In this document: in pieces, positions 44,220-54,308 of the stretch
How the letters are laid out: every line of letters starts with the position of its first letter
How positions within the stretch are numbered: the stretch's first letter is position 1
Assembly (NCBI GenBank): GCA_964036045.1
Contig: OZ038380.1
Span: 66,411,591 to 66,475,590 of the forward strand
DNA length: 64,000 nucleotides
Reading direction: 5' to 3'
Source: Eutreptiella sp. 'Long Island Sound 2002'
Taxonomy: Eukaryota > Euglenozoa > Euglenophyceae > Eutreptiales > Eutreptiaceae
Made by a program: the position numbers and the translations under genes
Notes under the pieces: generated by a model
Seen by the model: only the letters and a program-made list of their open reading frames with translations
The model's database searches: none
What the model was told of the DNA's origin: nothing

Positions 44220-47200
44220 GTGTATCATGTTTGAGGTTTTTTTGAAGCTGGCCGAAATTGAGGCCAGCTTTTGGGCTCCATTGGAAACATCCATGTGTAT
44301 ATACACCTTTTAACGCTTCTGGCCGAAATTTCGGCCAGCTTTTTGGTTTAATGCTGAATGACTATACTCATTTTCATTTTTTTAAGGGCTGGCCGAAATT
44401 TCTCCCAGCTCTGTGGTCTAATCACCATTCATACACTCATATTCGGCTTTTTTTTGCCGGTGTGGCCGAAGTTTCGGCCAGCATTTCCTGTTTCTGCCCA
44501 TATCAGCAATTGTTTTCTCATCCAACACATTCTTCTTGGTTCCAGGGTTCCACAAAACCGACCTATACACCACAAGTGAAAGAACAGCACAGATACGGTT
44601 CATTGAACAGCAAACAAAACTACCCGCAAAGGATATACGTGTATTTCCTATTTTTATGAACCTGGCCGAAATTTTGGCCAGCTTTTCCAAGAACATCAAA
44701 ACACATGGTCCTATTCACCGGCCAGGCCCAAGCTGGCCGAAATTTCGGCCAGGTCCTTCAAAACTTGAAATAACGTCACAGAAATGGATACCTTTGAGGT
44801 TTTTTGGAAGTTGGCCGAAATTGAGGCCAGCTTTTCCATTGGTTCCATTGGAAACATGCATGTGTATATCCACCTTTTAACGTTTCTGGTCGAAATTTCG
44901 GCCAGCTTTTTGGTTTAACGTTGAATGACTATACTCATTTTCATTGTTTCCAGGGCTGGCCGAATTTTCTCCCAGCTCTCTGGTCTGATCACCTTTCATA
45001 CGCTCATATTCGGCTTTTTTGCCAGTGTGTGCCAAAACAATCAAAACACATGGTAGTATTCACCAGACAGGCCCAAGCTGGGCCAAATTTCGGCCAAGTC
45101 CTTCAAAACTTGAAATAACGTCACGGAAATGGATACCTTTGAGCTTTTTTGCAAGCTGGCCGAAATTGAGGCCAACTTTTCCATTGGTTCCATTGGAAAC
45201 ATGCATGTGTATATACACCTTTTAACACTTCTGGCCGAAATTTCGGCCAGCTTTTTGGTTCAGTGTTGAATGACTATACTCATTTTCATTTTCTTAAGGG
45301 CTGGCCGAAATTTCTCCCAGCTCTCTGGTCTAATCACCTTTCATACACTCGTATCCTGCTTTTTTGCCGGTGTGGCCGAAATTTCGGCCAGTTTGTCTCA
45401 TTTCTGCGCATATTAGCAATTGTTTTCCCATCCAAAACCTCCGGCCAAAATTTCTGCCAACTTGCAATTCTTGTTGTGCATAAATATTACACCGTAAACT
45501 CCTATAAAGCTGCTTTCTTCTCACAGCGTTAATGTCCTCTGGTATTACTATAACTGTCATGCTCGTATGGGGTGTGCCACGCATTGCCACTGTTTTGTGT
45601 GTACATTCTCTGTTTTGCATTTTGCTGGCCGAAATTTCGGCCAAAGTTGCCTTATGTGGACCCCTGATTCCAAATGAGACATTTTTCTGGCCGAAATTTC
45701 GGCCAGCTTCTCGGCAACCCGGTTTGGAACAGTGGTTTCACATCCAGTGCAGGGCTGGCCGAAATTTCGGCTATGGTATTCCATCATTCGTGTCAAGACG
45801 TCGATTTTGGGCCATTTTGGGTTGAATGGCGCTTGTTATTGCCACTTTTGTGATTTCTCTTTCCATGAAGTCCCCTGCTGTAGCATCCTTTTTCATGACC
45901 GAGCCTGCAATGGATTCACAGGAGGTGCTTATTTCCCCTCTAGCTGAAGCTGCGTCCGAAAATGGGCAATCCCCACCTGCCCATCAACCGGACGGGGATA
46001 AGGCAAGCAGAGAGGGACTTCAAGGGAAGCCTAAGGCACCACCAATGAAAAATTCATCAACCACCATCACATTATCCGACTGGGTCACGTGAACAACCAA
46101 AATAAAAGTTTTCTTTGACCAAATTGTAATAGACCACGACCGAAGCATTGGCCACGTCCATAAATTATCCGAGGATCGTGTGCAGCGGCGCTATGACGAT
46201 CTCAAGGCCGCACCGCCTGTGGATTACATCCAAGATCTTCTTTTTTATAAAGTCATTCGTATGTCTCCTGCTGCCTGCTGCCATTCCCAACGGGTTATAT
46301 TGTTTGCCGGTACGAAGGTTGGCCGAAATTTGGGCCAGCATCTGCGTCCCTAAGTGTTTTTGGTGTATTGCTATTGTTTTTTCCCATAGCCTGTGTGGAT
46401 TTGTCAGTTGGCAAGTATTTGCTTGTCATTGAGTGTGGTACATTGTACACCATCTTCAAATGTCAGTGCACCTGTGCTCTTTGTGCATGTCTACCGTCAT
46501 AGGTATCCATTTCGGTGACGTTATTTGAAGTTTTGAAGGACCTGGCCGAAATTTCGGCCAGCTTGGGCCTGTCCGGTGAATAAGACCATGTGTTTTGATG
46601 TTCTTGGAAAAGCTGGCCCAAATGTCGGCCAGGTTCATAAAAATAGGAAATACACGTATATCCTTTGCGGGTAGTTTTGTTTGCTGTTCAACGAACCGTA
46701 TCTTTGCTGCTCTTTTACTTGTGGTGCATAGGTGGGTTTTGTGGAAACCCTGGAACCAAGAAAAATGTGTTGGATGGAAAAACAATTGCTGATATGGGCA
46801 GAAACAGGAAATGCTGGCCGAAATTTCGGCCACACCGGCAAAAAAAGCTGAATGTGAGTGTACGAATGGTGATTAGACCAGAGAGCCGGGAGAAATTTCG
46901 GCCAGCCCTTAAAAAAATGAAAATGAGTATAGTCATTCAACATTAAACCAAAAAGCTGGCCGAAATTTCGGCCAGAAACGTTAAAAGGTGTATATACACC
47001 TTGATGTTTCCAATGGAACCAATGGAAAAGCTGGCCTCAATTTCGGCCAGCTTGCAAAAAACCTCAAAGGTATCCATTTCTGTGACATTATTTCAAGTTT
47101 TGAAGGACCTGACCGAAATTTCGGCCAGCTTGGGCCTGTGTGGTGAATAACACCATGTGTTTTGATGTATTTGGACCCGACTGGCAAAAAAGCCGAAGAT

Positions 47201-47660
47201 GAGCGTATGAAAGCAGATTAGACCAAAGAGCTGGGACAAATTTCGGCCAGCCCTTAAAAAAATGAAAATGAGTATAGTTATTCAACGTTAAACCAAAAAG
47301 CTGGCCGAAATTTCGGCCAGAAGCGTTAAAAGGTGTATATACACATGCATGTTTCCAATGGAACCACTGGAAAAGCTGGCCTCAATTTCGGCCAGCTTCC
47401 AAAAAAGCTCAAAGGTATCCATTTCCGTGACGTTATTTCAAGTTTTGAAGGACTTGGCCGAAATTTCGGCCAGCTTGGGCCTGTCTGGTGAATAACACCA
47501 TGTGTTTTGATTGTTTTGGCACAAACTGGCCGAAATTTTGGCCAGGTTCATAAAAAAAGGAAATACACGTATATGCTTTGGGGGTAGTTTTGTTTGTTTT
47601 TCAATGACCCATATTTTTGCTGTTCTTTTACTTGTGCTGTATACGTGGGTTTTGTGGTAA
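44220..47660. repeat. palindrome array CTGGCCGAAATTTCGGCCAG in inverted arms
   Basis: More than 25 full or near copies of the 20-bp palindrome, some with one arm changed (GGCCGAAATTGAGGCCAGC, GGCCGAAATTTCTCCCAGC). Left-arm units start near 44313, 44883 and 45233; right-arm units are reversed, near 46980 and 47330. The fixed text between palindromes is also repeated. The long ORFs here (plus and minus, for example 44536-44880) are repeat-driven. Confidence 0.9.
45826..46260 (+). CDS. small unidentified coding region in the element centre
   Basis: Reads MALVIATFVISLSMKSPAVA, SQEVLISPLAEAASENGQSP, TITLSDWVT, a TGA at 46090, then in the same frame KVFFDQIVIDHDRSIGHVHK, LSEDRVQRRYDDLKAAPPVD and YIQDLLFYKVIR. 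It probably meets an intron start at GTATGTCTCC (46259). Ordered-looking but no known domain. Either a captured host exon or part of a transposon gene. Confidence 0.4.
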
Positions 47661-47946
47661 CCCCCAACCAAGGGGTAAAAGTTTTAATAGATAGACCCCC
47701 CCCCCCTTACTAAAGGAATGCAATGGTCTAAATGTAAAATACCACCATATTTTTGTAATTTGGTATCTTTATTTCGAAAATTCGTATGTAGCTAGAAATA
47801 GAAATAACGGCATATATTTCACATACATACCTTCATTTTGCCTATTGCCACCGGGGGGGGATAGATACCCCCAAAATAACACCCCTTTTCACATACTTTT
47901 CTCCTCACTATAACATGGACTTCCGTGGGCCATAGCGCCAGTTGGG
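47660..47946. other. right subterminal part of the transposon, no gene
   Basis: Contains a C run at 47697-47706 and AT-rich sequence up to the right TIR. Confidence 0.5.
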
Positions 47947-47976
47947 GGGCGGGCAACTTGTGACGCCTAAGCAAAC

Positions 47977-48565
47977 TGCGCCGCTGCTTCCATACGTCGA
48001 GGAGGACCCCAGGTGGCAAGCGGTTGTTGGGCTGCGAACATTGCTACGCACTTTGTAGTCGCCGATTCTGGTTGCCCCAAGCCCTTCGTGCCGACCTGTT
48101 GCTGCTGCGTTTCCGGAAAATTGCTGCGGGGACTCGGGGCCGCACTATTTGTTGTTCCTTGGAGAGGATTGTGATGCCATGCTCCAGAGTGCGGATGCAT
48201 GTGGGGTGGGATTGGATGCTGTGTCAGTGGACGTTGTGGAGAGCACAAATTACGTTTTGAAGAAGGGATACAATGGGCATAGTGCTAGGGCTGGGGGTGC
48301 GGGTAAGAGTGCAGTGGAACGGGAAGCAATGGTCGTCCAGCAGGTTTGGGAATGGTGGTTTCTAACCTTTGACCTGCCGCGGTTGCACTACAACACCCCA
48401 CACACCGCGGCGTGCACCGCCGCTTCACTTCTAAGCACCACCCCCAAGCACCCTCCACCCACGCGCCCTCTGCGACCCAGCTTTCTTACTCTTCGCCCAT
48501 CCATGGACGCCGCCGAGCCGAGGAAGCTACTAGAGGAGAGCCAGAAGGCGACCCTGGCCCTGGTG
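47977..48565 (+). pseudogene. transposase-like gene, exon 3 continued
   Basis: The frame resumes as APLLPYVEEDPRWQAVVGLR, meets TAG at 48056, then HYLLFLGEDCDAMLQSADAC, GVGLDAVSVDVVESTNYVLK and KGYNGHSARAGGAGKSAVER, EAMVVQQVWEWWFLTFDLPR. The Glu in DVVESTNYVLK is a candidate last acidic residue of a DDE/RNase H fold. The exon ends KATLALV at 48565 before a phase-0 intron. Confidence 0.55.
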
Positions 48566-48735
48566 GTATGCTGTCTGTGTGCTGTTGTTCGCGTTCATAT
48601 TGTGTTCATAATTTGGCGTTCATAAAGCCGAAACTGCCGTCATAAATGAATTATGAACCGATGTCTGAACTGATGAATTACGCATTGCTTGTATCAACGA
48701 ATTATGGACATTGTCCCCCATGTCCACAGGAGTAG
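48566..48735 (+). other. intron with TTCATAATT palindromes
   Basis: GTATGCTGTC...CACAGGAGTAG; the acceptor at 48734-48735 keeps frame with the Pro-rich exon. Contains GTTCATAATTTGG, CATAAATGAATTATGAACC and CGAATTATGGAC. The alternative acceptor CCACAG at 48727-48729 would give an immediate TAG. Confidence 0.6.
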
Positions 48736-49143
48736 CGACTGGCAGCCCATGCTCCAGCTCCTCCGCCTCTTCAAGCTCCACCTCCACCTCCACCTCCACC
48801 TCAAGCTTTTCCGCCTCCTCAAGCCCACCCCCAACCCCACGCTGCTCACCCCGCCTCCGCCGCCCGACCCGCCGCCGACTCCTCGAGTGAGGAGTCAACA
48901 GACTCCTCGGAGCAGGAGAGGAAGAGGAGGAAGAAGGAGAAGAAGAAGGAGGAGAAGAAGAGGAAGAAGGAGAGGAAGAAGGAGGAGAAGACGAAGAAGA
49001 AGGAGGCAGCGGGGGGGAGGGGGCCGAAGGAGGAGGAGGCCGCGACCGACATCGAGGAGGTGAACGCCGAGATCGAGGACATGGCAGTGGAGGGGGATGC
49101 AGGTGGTGGTGGTGGTGGTGGTGGTGGTGGTGGGTCTGCATGA
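48736..49143 (+). CDS. transposase-like gene, last exon (Pro-rich, charged tail)
   Basis: Reads RLAAHAPAPPPLQAPPPPPP, PASAARPAADSSSEESTDSS, a long Lys/Arg/Glu run (about 48910-49010), EEEAATDIEEVNAEIEDMAV and a poly-Gly end from GGT repeats, stopping at TGA 49141. A disordered, charged C-terminus like that of transposon gene 2 (39278-39684). It may drive nuclear import or DNA contact. Confidence 0.5.
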   Translation, partial: RLAAHAPAPPPLQAPPPPPPPPQAFPPPQAHPQPHAAHPASAARPAADSSSEESTDSSEQERKRRKKEKKKEEKKRKKERKKEEKTKKKEAAGGRGPKEEEAATDIEEVNAEIEDMAVEGDAGGGGGGGGGGGSA

Positions 49144-49560
49144 GTTGCACCTTCTATGGAATGAGTTGGAGCTTGGCTCGGACCCACCCTCCCCACTTTG
49201 GTACCACCGTTTGGTTGTGGGGGTAGAAAACGGGCACAGGTTTTCCGCCGAGGAAACCTGTGGTTTTCGGCTGCCGGGCCGTTCAGGTGCCGGACGTCGC
49301 TCCAGGTAATGTACATGCTCGGGAGGTGTAAACTCCTTGTGCCGTTGCACTGTGCCGGAGTGTCTCGCCCCCCTACGGGTGTCCGTAGCCCCTCCGTGTA
49401 TTGTGTGCGCGTGCTTGGTGGGTTCTCTAGCCGTGTCTGAGGGCTCCTTGTGCTGTCGCCCCTCGAGCAGTCTTGATGTTTCCAGCCGGTAAGCGAGGGC
49501 AAGGCACAAACACACAGCCAGTATAGGGCACATCGCCGAAGTTCATCAACCTAAAGTCAT
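49144..49560. other. no gene seen
   Basis: Between the plus-strand gene end and the minus-strand LINE 3' end. No supported ORF or repeat. Confidence 0.45.
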
Positions 49561-50445
49561 TCACAATCGTAAGTCCGTGTCATGCGAATGCACCGTGTGT
49601 CCACCAGTTTTGAGGTAGAAACGCCACATGCTCCACCACAGCCGGACACGTGCCGGCATAGGCACATAGTCTCTATGAGTATGACCGGCAAGGAAGCGGT
49701 GTGGCCCTGCGCCATACCGCAAAACAAACCAGCACTGGCAATGTTTGAGTTCCCTAGCCGCCTCCGCTGTAGGAAGGTCTACCACATAGCACAGCACAGT
49801 TCGTTGCTAGACGAAACGCGGCCACTCAGTGTACTCCGCCAGCCGTGGTCGAGAGTGATACCAGCATATAACCTCTCCAGTCCCAGTGTGTGCCATGCGT
49901 CCGTCCGGGACGTACATGGACACACCAGAGATGTGATGGCAAAGATGCAGATGCAATGCCGGGGGTACAGGGAAGGATTCCAGTGGCCGTAGATGCCAAT
50001 GCCCCGCCGCCGGGAACTCCCGGCCGGGATACAAGTAGTCAAACGCCTGTCGGGCGTGACCGAGCCCAGCCCAGTCGCCCTTATTTCGCAACTGAGGGGG
50101 GTGAGCAGTGCTAGACATCCAGAGCACTGCCCTCCAAAAAGCCACCAGAAGCCATGTGTGTGTACAGTTTAGTAGACACAATCGGTTGTAGCGGCAGCTT
50201 TCCTGGAAGTGAGTTGCGGTGAGCACCGTGTCACAAAACGCACATCGGGTGACTATGGTAGCACCCGGGTCGTGGCGAAAGGTGACCATACGCAAGTGGT
50301 CTCCCCACGAGAGTGAGCCGTACGCAACACAAGACACATGGTATGCAAAGGACGCCACCTCAAGGGCGTACACTACATCTTGCTGCCGTGCGTAGAGCTG
50401 ACGTAACTCGCGATATTGCATCGTGCTAGCGTCGTGCCACTGCAC
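49561..50445 (-). pseudogene. LINE C-terminal zinc-knuckle region, copy 2
   Basis: Reads YRELRQLYARQQDVVYALEV, LSWGDHLRMVTFRHDPGATI, VTRCAFCDTVLTATHFQESC (CxxC-HxxxxC) and NKGDWAGLGHARQAFDYLYP. The frame changes at about 49800 and ends near 49561. It lies downstream of RNase H in the direction of reading, as the last part of ORF2. It likely contacts the RNA template. Confidence 0.5.
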
Positions 50446-50479
50446 GCCATCTCTGCCAAAGGCGGGCTATGGATCTTGC

Positions 50480-50990
50480 AGACCCGTGATATACCCGCCC
50501 GGGACAGGGTGAGGTTGGCGCAATGCCTGCGCTTTGGCCGCCTTATCTACATCATCCAAAACAGAGTCCAGAAAATTTCCCTGCTAGTGGGAGTAAAGAT
50601 GTTGGGGTTGACGAAACTGACGGGCTAGCTGGATGCATTCGGACAACAAGACGTCAACCAGCCCTTCGCCCAGCTCGGGAGGGCGGCGGCTGCCGAGCGC
50701 TTGTATGTACGACCGGGAGTCGGTGAAGCTTCTGCCTTCGCGCAAGCTCCGCGCCGTGGCGCAAGCCGCTGCTCCCAAGGCACGCCGAGTGTGTCAAACG
50801 CGGCAGAGCACCCAGGAAGCATATACTTCCATCGCGTAGGGGTGGTCTAGGTGACAGGGGACAGAAACCGGGTAGACCACCCACGTGAGGGTGTGCAAAC
50901 AAACAACCGCGAAGGCCCCTCCACAACAGTGGGAGGGGATTCACGCATCATCCGTGATAAAGGCACAATTGGAAGGCACAGATTGCACAA
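50480..50990 (-). pseudogene. LINE RNase H domain, copy 2 (broken)
   Basis: In reading order: AFITDDA (first Asp), YAMEVYASWVLCRV (Glu), FTDSRSYIQALGSRRPPELG (Asp), then HLYSH and NFLDSVLDDVDKAAKAQAL (last Asp). Stops and shifts break it at several points (near 50960, 50850 and 50590). The motif order fits RNase HI, weakly conserved. Confidence 0.45.
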
Positions 50991-51080
50991 CAGGCAGGTC
51001 CGGTTGCAAAGGCAGCGACATCCCGTGCCGTGGGGGGAGGTCCCCCAGGCCCCATTGCTACGGCGCTAGCGGCCAACCGG

Positions 51081-52412
51081 TTAAATGGGCGTAGCGGCCT
51101 GCCAGGGGTGTTCCGTGTGACACATGACATGACTCGCCCCCATTTTAGGGCGGACCGGGGGCAGGCTGACGCAAAAGCTAAGCAAGTGCATGTAGTGTAC
51201 AAACCTGTCGTGGTCCGTGTTGTGGACCCTGCAATACATGGAAAGAACGCGGCGAACACAAGGCATATCCGGGTGGAGGCCTTGCATTGCCTCGTACAGA
51301 CCGTGTTGGGTGCTGCGTCTAACCATGTCATTCGCGTGGTGCAATTGCTTGTGGTAGGTCTGCAAAAACTGACTGATGACGGCAACTGCAGCCAGCTCGA
51401 ACCCCACCAAGCCGCAGGCCAGGGGCTGGAAAAACTGGGCCGACGGGAGGGTATACCACCCCGTAACCGCACGCAGCACCGACGCCGCAACCTGGTCTGC
51501 CACCCGCATGGAGTAGTACGTCGGGGGCGGACCCCCGCTTGCCAGCGCTGCTGGCCGCCGGCGACGGCACTGTGCATCTGGCCCGGGTAGTTGGAAGGTA
51601 CCCAGACCATGGCAAAGGCCCGTGCGACACGACGACTGGCACCAAAAAGCTTAACGTTGTCTACTTGGTGGTAGACGTGAGGGAACAGATGCCAGCCAAC
51701 AATACGCCCGTACCGAGGTCCCTGATGCATTGGCATGCGCGACCCACCCATGTACACGCAAAGTGTCGTGTACAACGGACCCATACGCGTGCCGCACGTC
51801 GTCCACTACCAAACACACATGACGCCGGCGGAGGAACCGGAACCAGATATAGTCATGCAGCACGCGAAGTAAATCCGCCACACTAGAAGAGGCATGCAAT
51901 GCGAACTGAGTGCACGGCAGCACTCCGGCCCGAGCCAGAAGGGGTACGTACCGGTGGGCTATGTGCGCCCCGACTAGCTTTCACATGGTGGTAAAATTCA
52001 GAAGGGGACGTGCATTGACAATGGGCCCGTGTGGCACTTTGGCACGGAGAGCATAAAAGTCACCATGCACCAGAGCCGGTAGTGGGACTCCAACTCTGCA
52101 AAAACTCAACCACCCACTGTGACTGTCATGCAACTACTCAATCATGCAGTATTTGATCAGATCGCGGAAAGGTGTGGACTTCCGCGCCTTACGCAACATA
52201 GATTTCACACAGTCAATGGTAACCACCAGAGGAGGCATGACAGCCAGTCTTGACGGTACCACAGCACAGAGCTCCTCTTGGGCACAGCGGAGAATAGGGC
52301 GTAAATGACGGGCGCGGAACTGATGGAGACCCACCGCCGCTTGAATTTCTGGGGAGACCAGCCGGCCACTAACGTAGGTGGGCACGATGCGTGCCGTGCA
52401 GGGTTTCCGCAA
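51081..52412 (-). pseudogene. LINE reverse transcriptase domain, copy 2
   Basis: Pieces in reading order: 52412-52134; HGDFYALRAKVPHGPIVNAR (about 52050, fingers, matching GDFYALPNKLSNGPIANARP of copy 1); 51923-51651 with FALHASSSVADLLRVLHDYI and motif A VCLVVDDVRHAYGSVVHDTL; 51509-51081 with the thumb-like LYEAMQGLHPDMPCVRRVLS. Motif C falls in the gap around 51550 and is not clean. Many shifts; dead. Confidence 0.65.
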
Positions 52413-52427
52413 GAGCCAACGGTAGTC

Positions 52428-52859
52428 TCACTTGGCGGGGCCTTTAACCCCCCCAAGCCGGGTCAAGGGAACAACTTCCAAGGACACTTCCAGGCCCACC
52501 ACGTCCCACGGTTGTCTCATGGCTTTTTGGGCGGCAACCACCTTTCGGACTAGAGGCGCGTTTAGCCACCAGCGGCTGTGCACTTTGAGCAGCCCGTGCA
52601 AAACCCGCGTTGCCGCAGACACCAGGCCAAGGATGGTGTCCGGGGTACTAGGTGGCCCGAAGACCGACTCTGCAGCCGTGGTGAGGACAGTGACAAAATG
52701 CCGATATGACTCTGACGTGGCAGCTGGAAGGGGGGAACGGAGGCCCGCACAACTGTCGACGAAAGTCTGCTGTTGCCACGTACAGACTCCTATGCCCAGG
52801 CGAAACCGCGCTGTGGAGGCGAGATTCCCGCTTGGCTCCAGCGCCGGAAGGGTGTGCAC
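52428..52859 (-). pseudogene. LINE ORF2 linker between endonuclease and RT, copy 2
   Basis: ESYRHFVTVLTTAAESVFGP, LVSAATRVLHGLLKVHSRWW, RKVVAAQKAMRQPWD. Same linker as 41250-41450 of copy 1. No known domain. Confidence 0.55.
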
Positions 52860-52979
52860 ACTCAGCCGTACCGGGGAATGGTCGGGCGGAAGGACAGACC
52901 CACTCTCTACACGAACAGTGCCGACTTCCGGAGAGACACGACGGCTAAGTCAAAGGTCCAAAGCACCCACAAAAGCCTG

Positions 52980-53552
52980 TTAGCTGATCCATGTGGGACC
53001 AGACATGCCATCGGTGAACGGAAGCAGGGCCATATCAGCGACAAACTCACACAGAACTGGAGTGATTTCGGTGTTGACGGACACATTCACTGACCACCCC
53101 GGGTTGCATTGGAAATCCCCCCCCATGAGGACCAACCGTGAGTCTGGAGCGACATGAGCACACAACCAATGCAGTAACGTACGATACTCTGTGGCTGTCC
53201 CCTTGGTAGACATATACACATTGACAACTTGCATCGGCATGCCCTTGCAGAAAAGTTCCAACACGATGGGTCTGCCCTCCGGATGGTGCATAAAATCACC
53301 ATTTTGGAGGTGAGAATCACGACGCACCAGGATGGCCACCCCAGCAGAAGAGGAGGCGACGTTTGTAAAAGTGTGCCAATGCAGACAGTAAAAAACAAAG
53401 CGAGGGGGCAGTACCCCTGTTTCTTGCAAATGAACCACTGCCGGGTATTCAGCCCACTGAAGTAACTGCCTTAAAACTACCACCTTGGTCTTGATAATGT
53501 GTTTCACATTCCGCGTGGGCAAGTCAAACCTGGCCGGCATGGCTGCGGGCAC
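52980..53552 (-). pseudogene. LINE APE-type endonuclease, copy 2 (best preserved)
   Basis: 190 codons: RQLLQWAEYPAVVHLQETG (LQET holds the catalytic Glu), FYCLHWHTFTNVASSSAGVA, ILVRRDSHLQ, MQVVNVYMSTKG, RLVLMGGDFQCNPGW. These are APE motifs in the right order. Nicks DNA to prime reverse transcription. The C-terminal SDH-type His motif is not visible before the stop at 52980. Confidence 0.8.
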
Positions 53553-53564
53553 TCCAGGTGAGAA

Positions 53565-54120
53565 TCATTCTCTAACGTCTGCAAGGAAGACAAGGCCACT
53601 TGTAACTGGCGCAAGGACCCATGCACTGGGGCCCTCCAATTTTTGCAAGAGGCATCTAAGGGTAACCGGGTTGAGAACCGTCGACAAAAGGGTGGGAGAC
53701 CCTGTGGTAACTGGTGCCAGGCTGAGTTTGGCCCCGGAAAAAACTTCATAGGGGAGGTAGTATACTCTCCCTTCTTCCAAAGGAATCGTCCGCTCCTGTG
53801 CAAAACGGTATTGTAGACGGGCTACTGCCTGACCAAACAACTGATACACCACACAATGCGAGCTCCATTGTGCGCGCAAACCAGTGTAATCAAAGCGCGC
53901 GCGAATAAGTGACATTGGTCAGAGCCCCTGGTGCTGGCACCAGGGAGGCCAAAGGGAGGGGTAGTGCCACGTGTCCCACCAGCTGGTGTTGATCGAGCTC
54001 ATACCCCCACTGCTTGTTGCGCGCCTCAGGAGGTAACCGCAGCGCACACTCCGCCGCAGGTCGCAGGGAACCTGGCGGGTCCTGAGTACGGAAAAACTGG
54101 TCAACCGTGTCCGAGGTCAC
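53565..54120 (-). pseudogene. LINE segment before the endonuclease, copy 2
   Basis: DTVDQFFRTQDPPGSLRPAA, NKQWGYELDQHQLVGHVALP, then in a second frame CVVYQLFGQAVARLQYRFAQ and YYLPYEVFSGAKLSLAPVTT. Homologous to 33290-33790. A domain specific to this family, not recognised. Confidence 0.55.
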
Positions 54121-54308
54121 GATTGTGGGGTGCCGGCTCGACTTGGGTACGTGGTCGGCCCGTTTTCCGGCGAGGGGAGCAAGCTATGTCCCAATTTTGG
54201 GGGGGAGTGTCTGGTATGTCGGGGCGGGGGCGGGGGTGGTCGCGCCACTGTGTTCCGGCAGGTATCCGTAGGCTGCCCTGTACTGAAAGGGCGGTCCTGT
54301 GGGGGAAG

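Larger units (their letters stand above)
44043..47971. mobile_element. 3,929-bp TIR transposon filled with palindromes
   Basis: Perfect 25-nt inverted ends: left 44043-44067 begins CTTAGGCGTCACAAGTTGCC and ends CGCCC; right 47947-47971 is its exact complement. Flanked by CAAAC. Inside, long subterminal inverted arms (about 44220-45480 and 46500-47660) each hold 350-570-bp tandem units with many copies of CTGGCCGAAATTTCGGCCAG. The central 1 kb carries a small coding region. No transposase found, so it is probably non-autonomous and moved by a relative. Confidence 0.9.

Noticed and set aside
44536-44880. 114-residue protein shared in sequence with a minus-strand ORF at 46833-46456
   Set aside because: The likeness comes from the inverted arms of the transposon, which are repeat DNA read in both directions.
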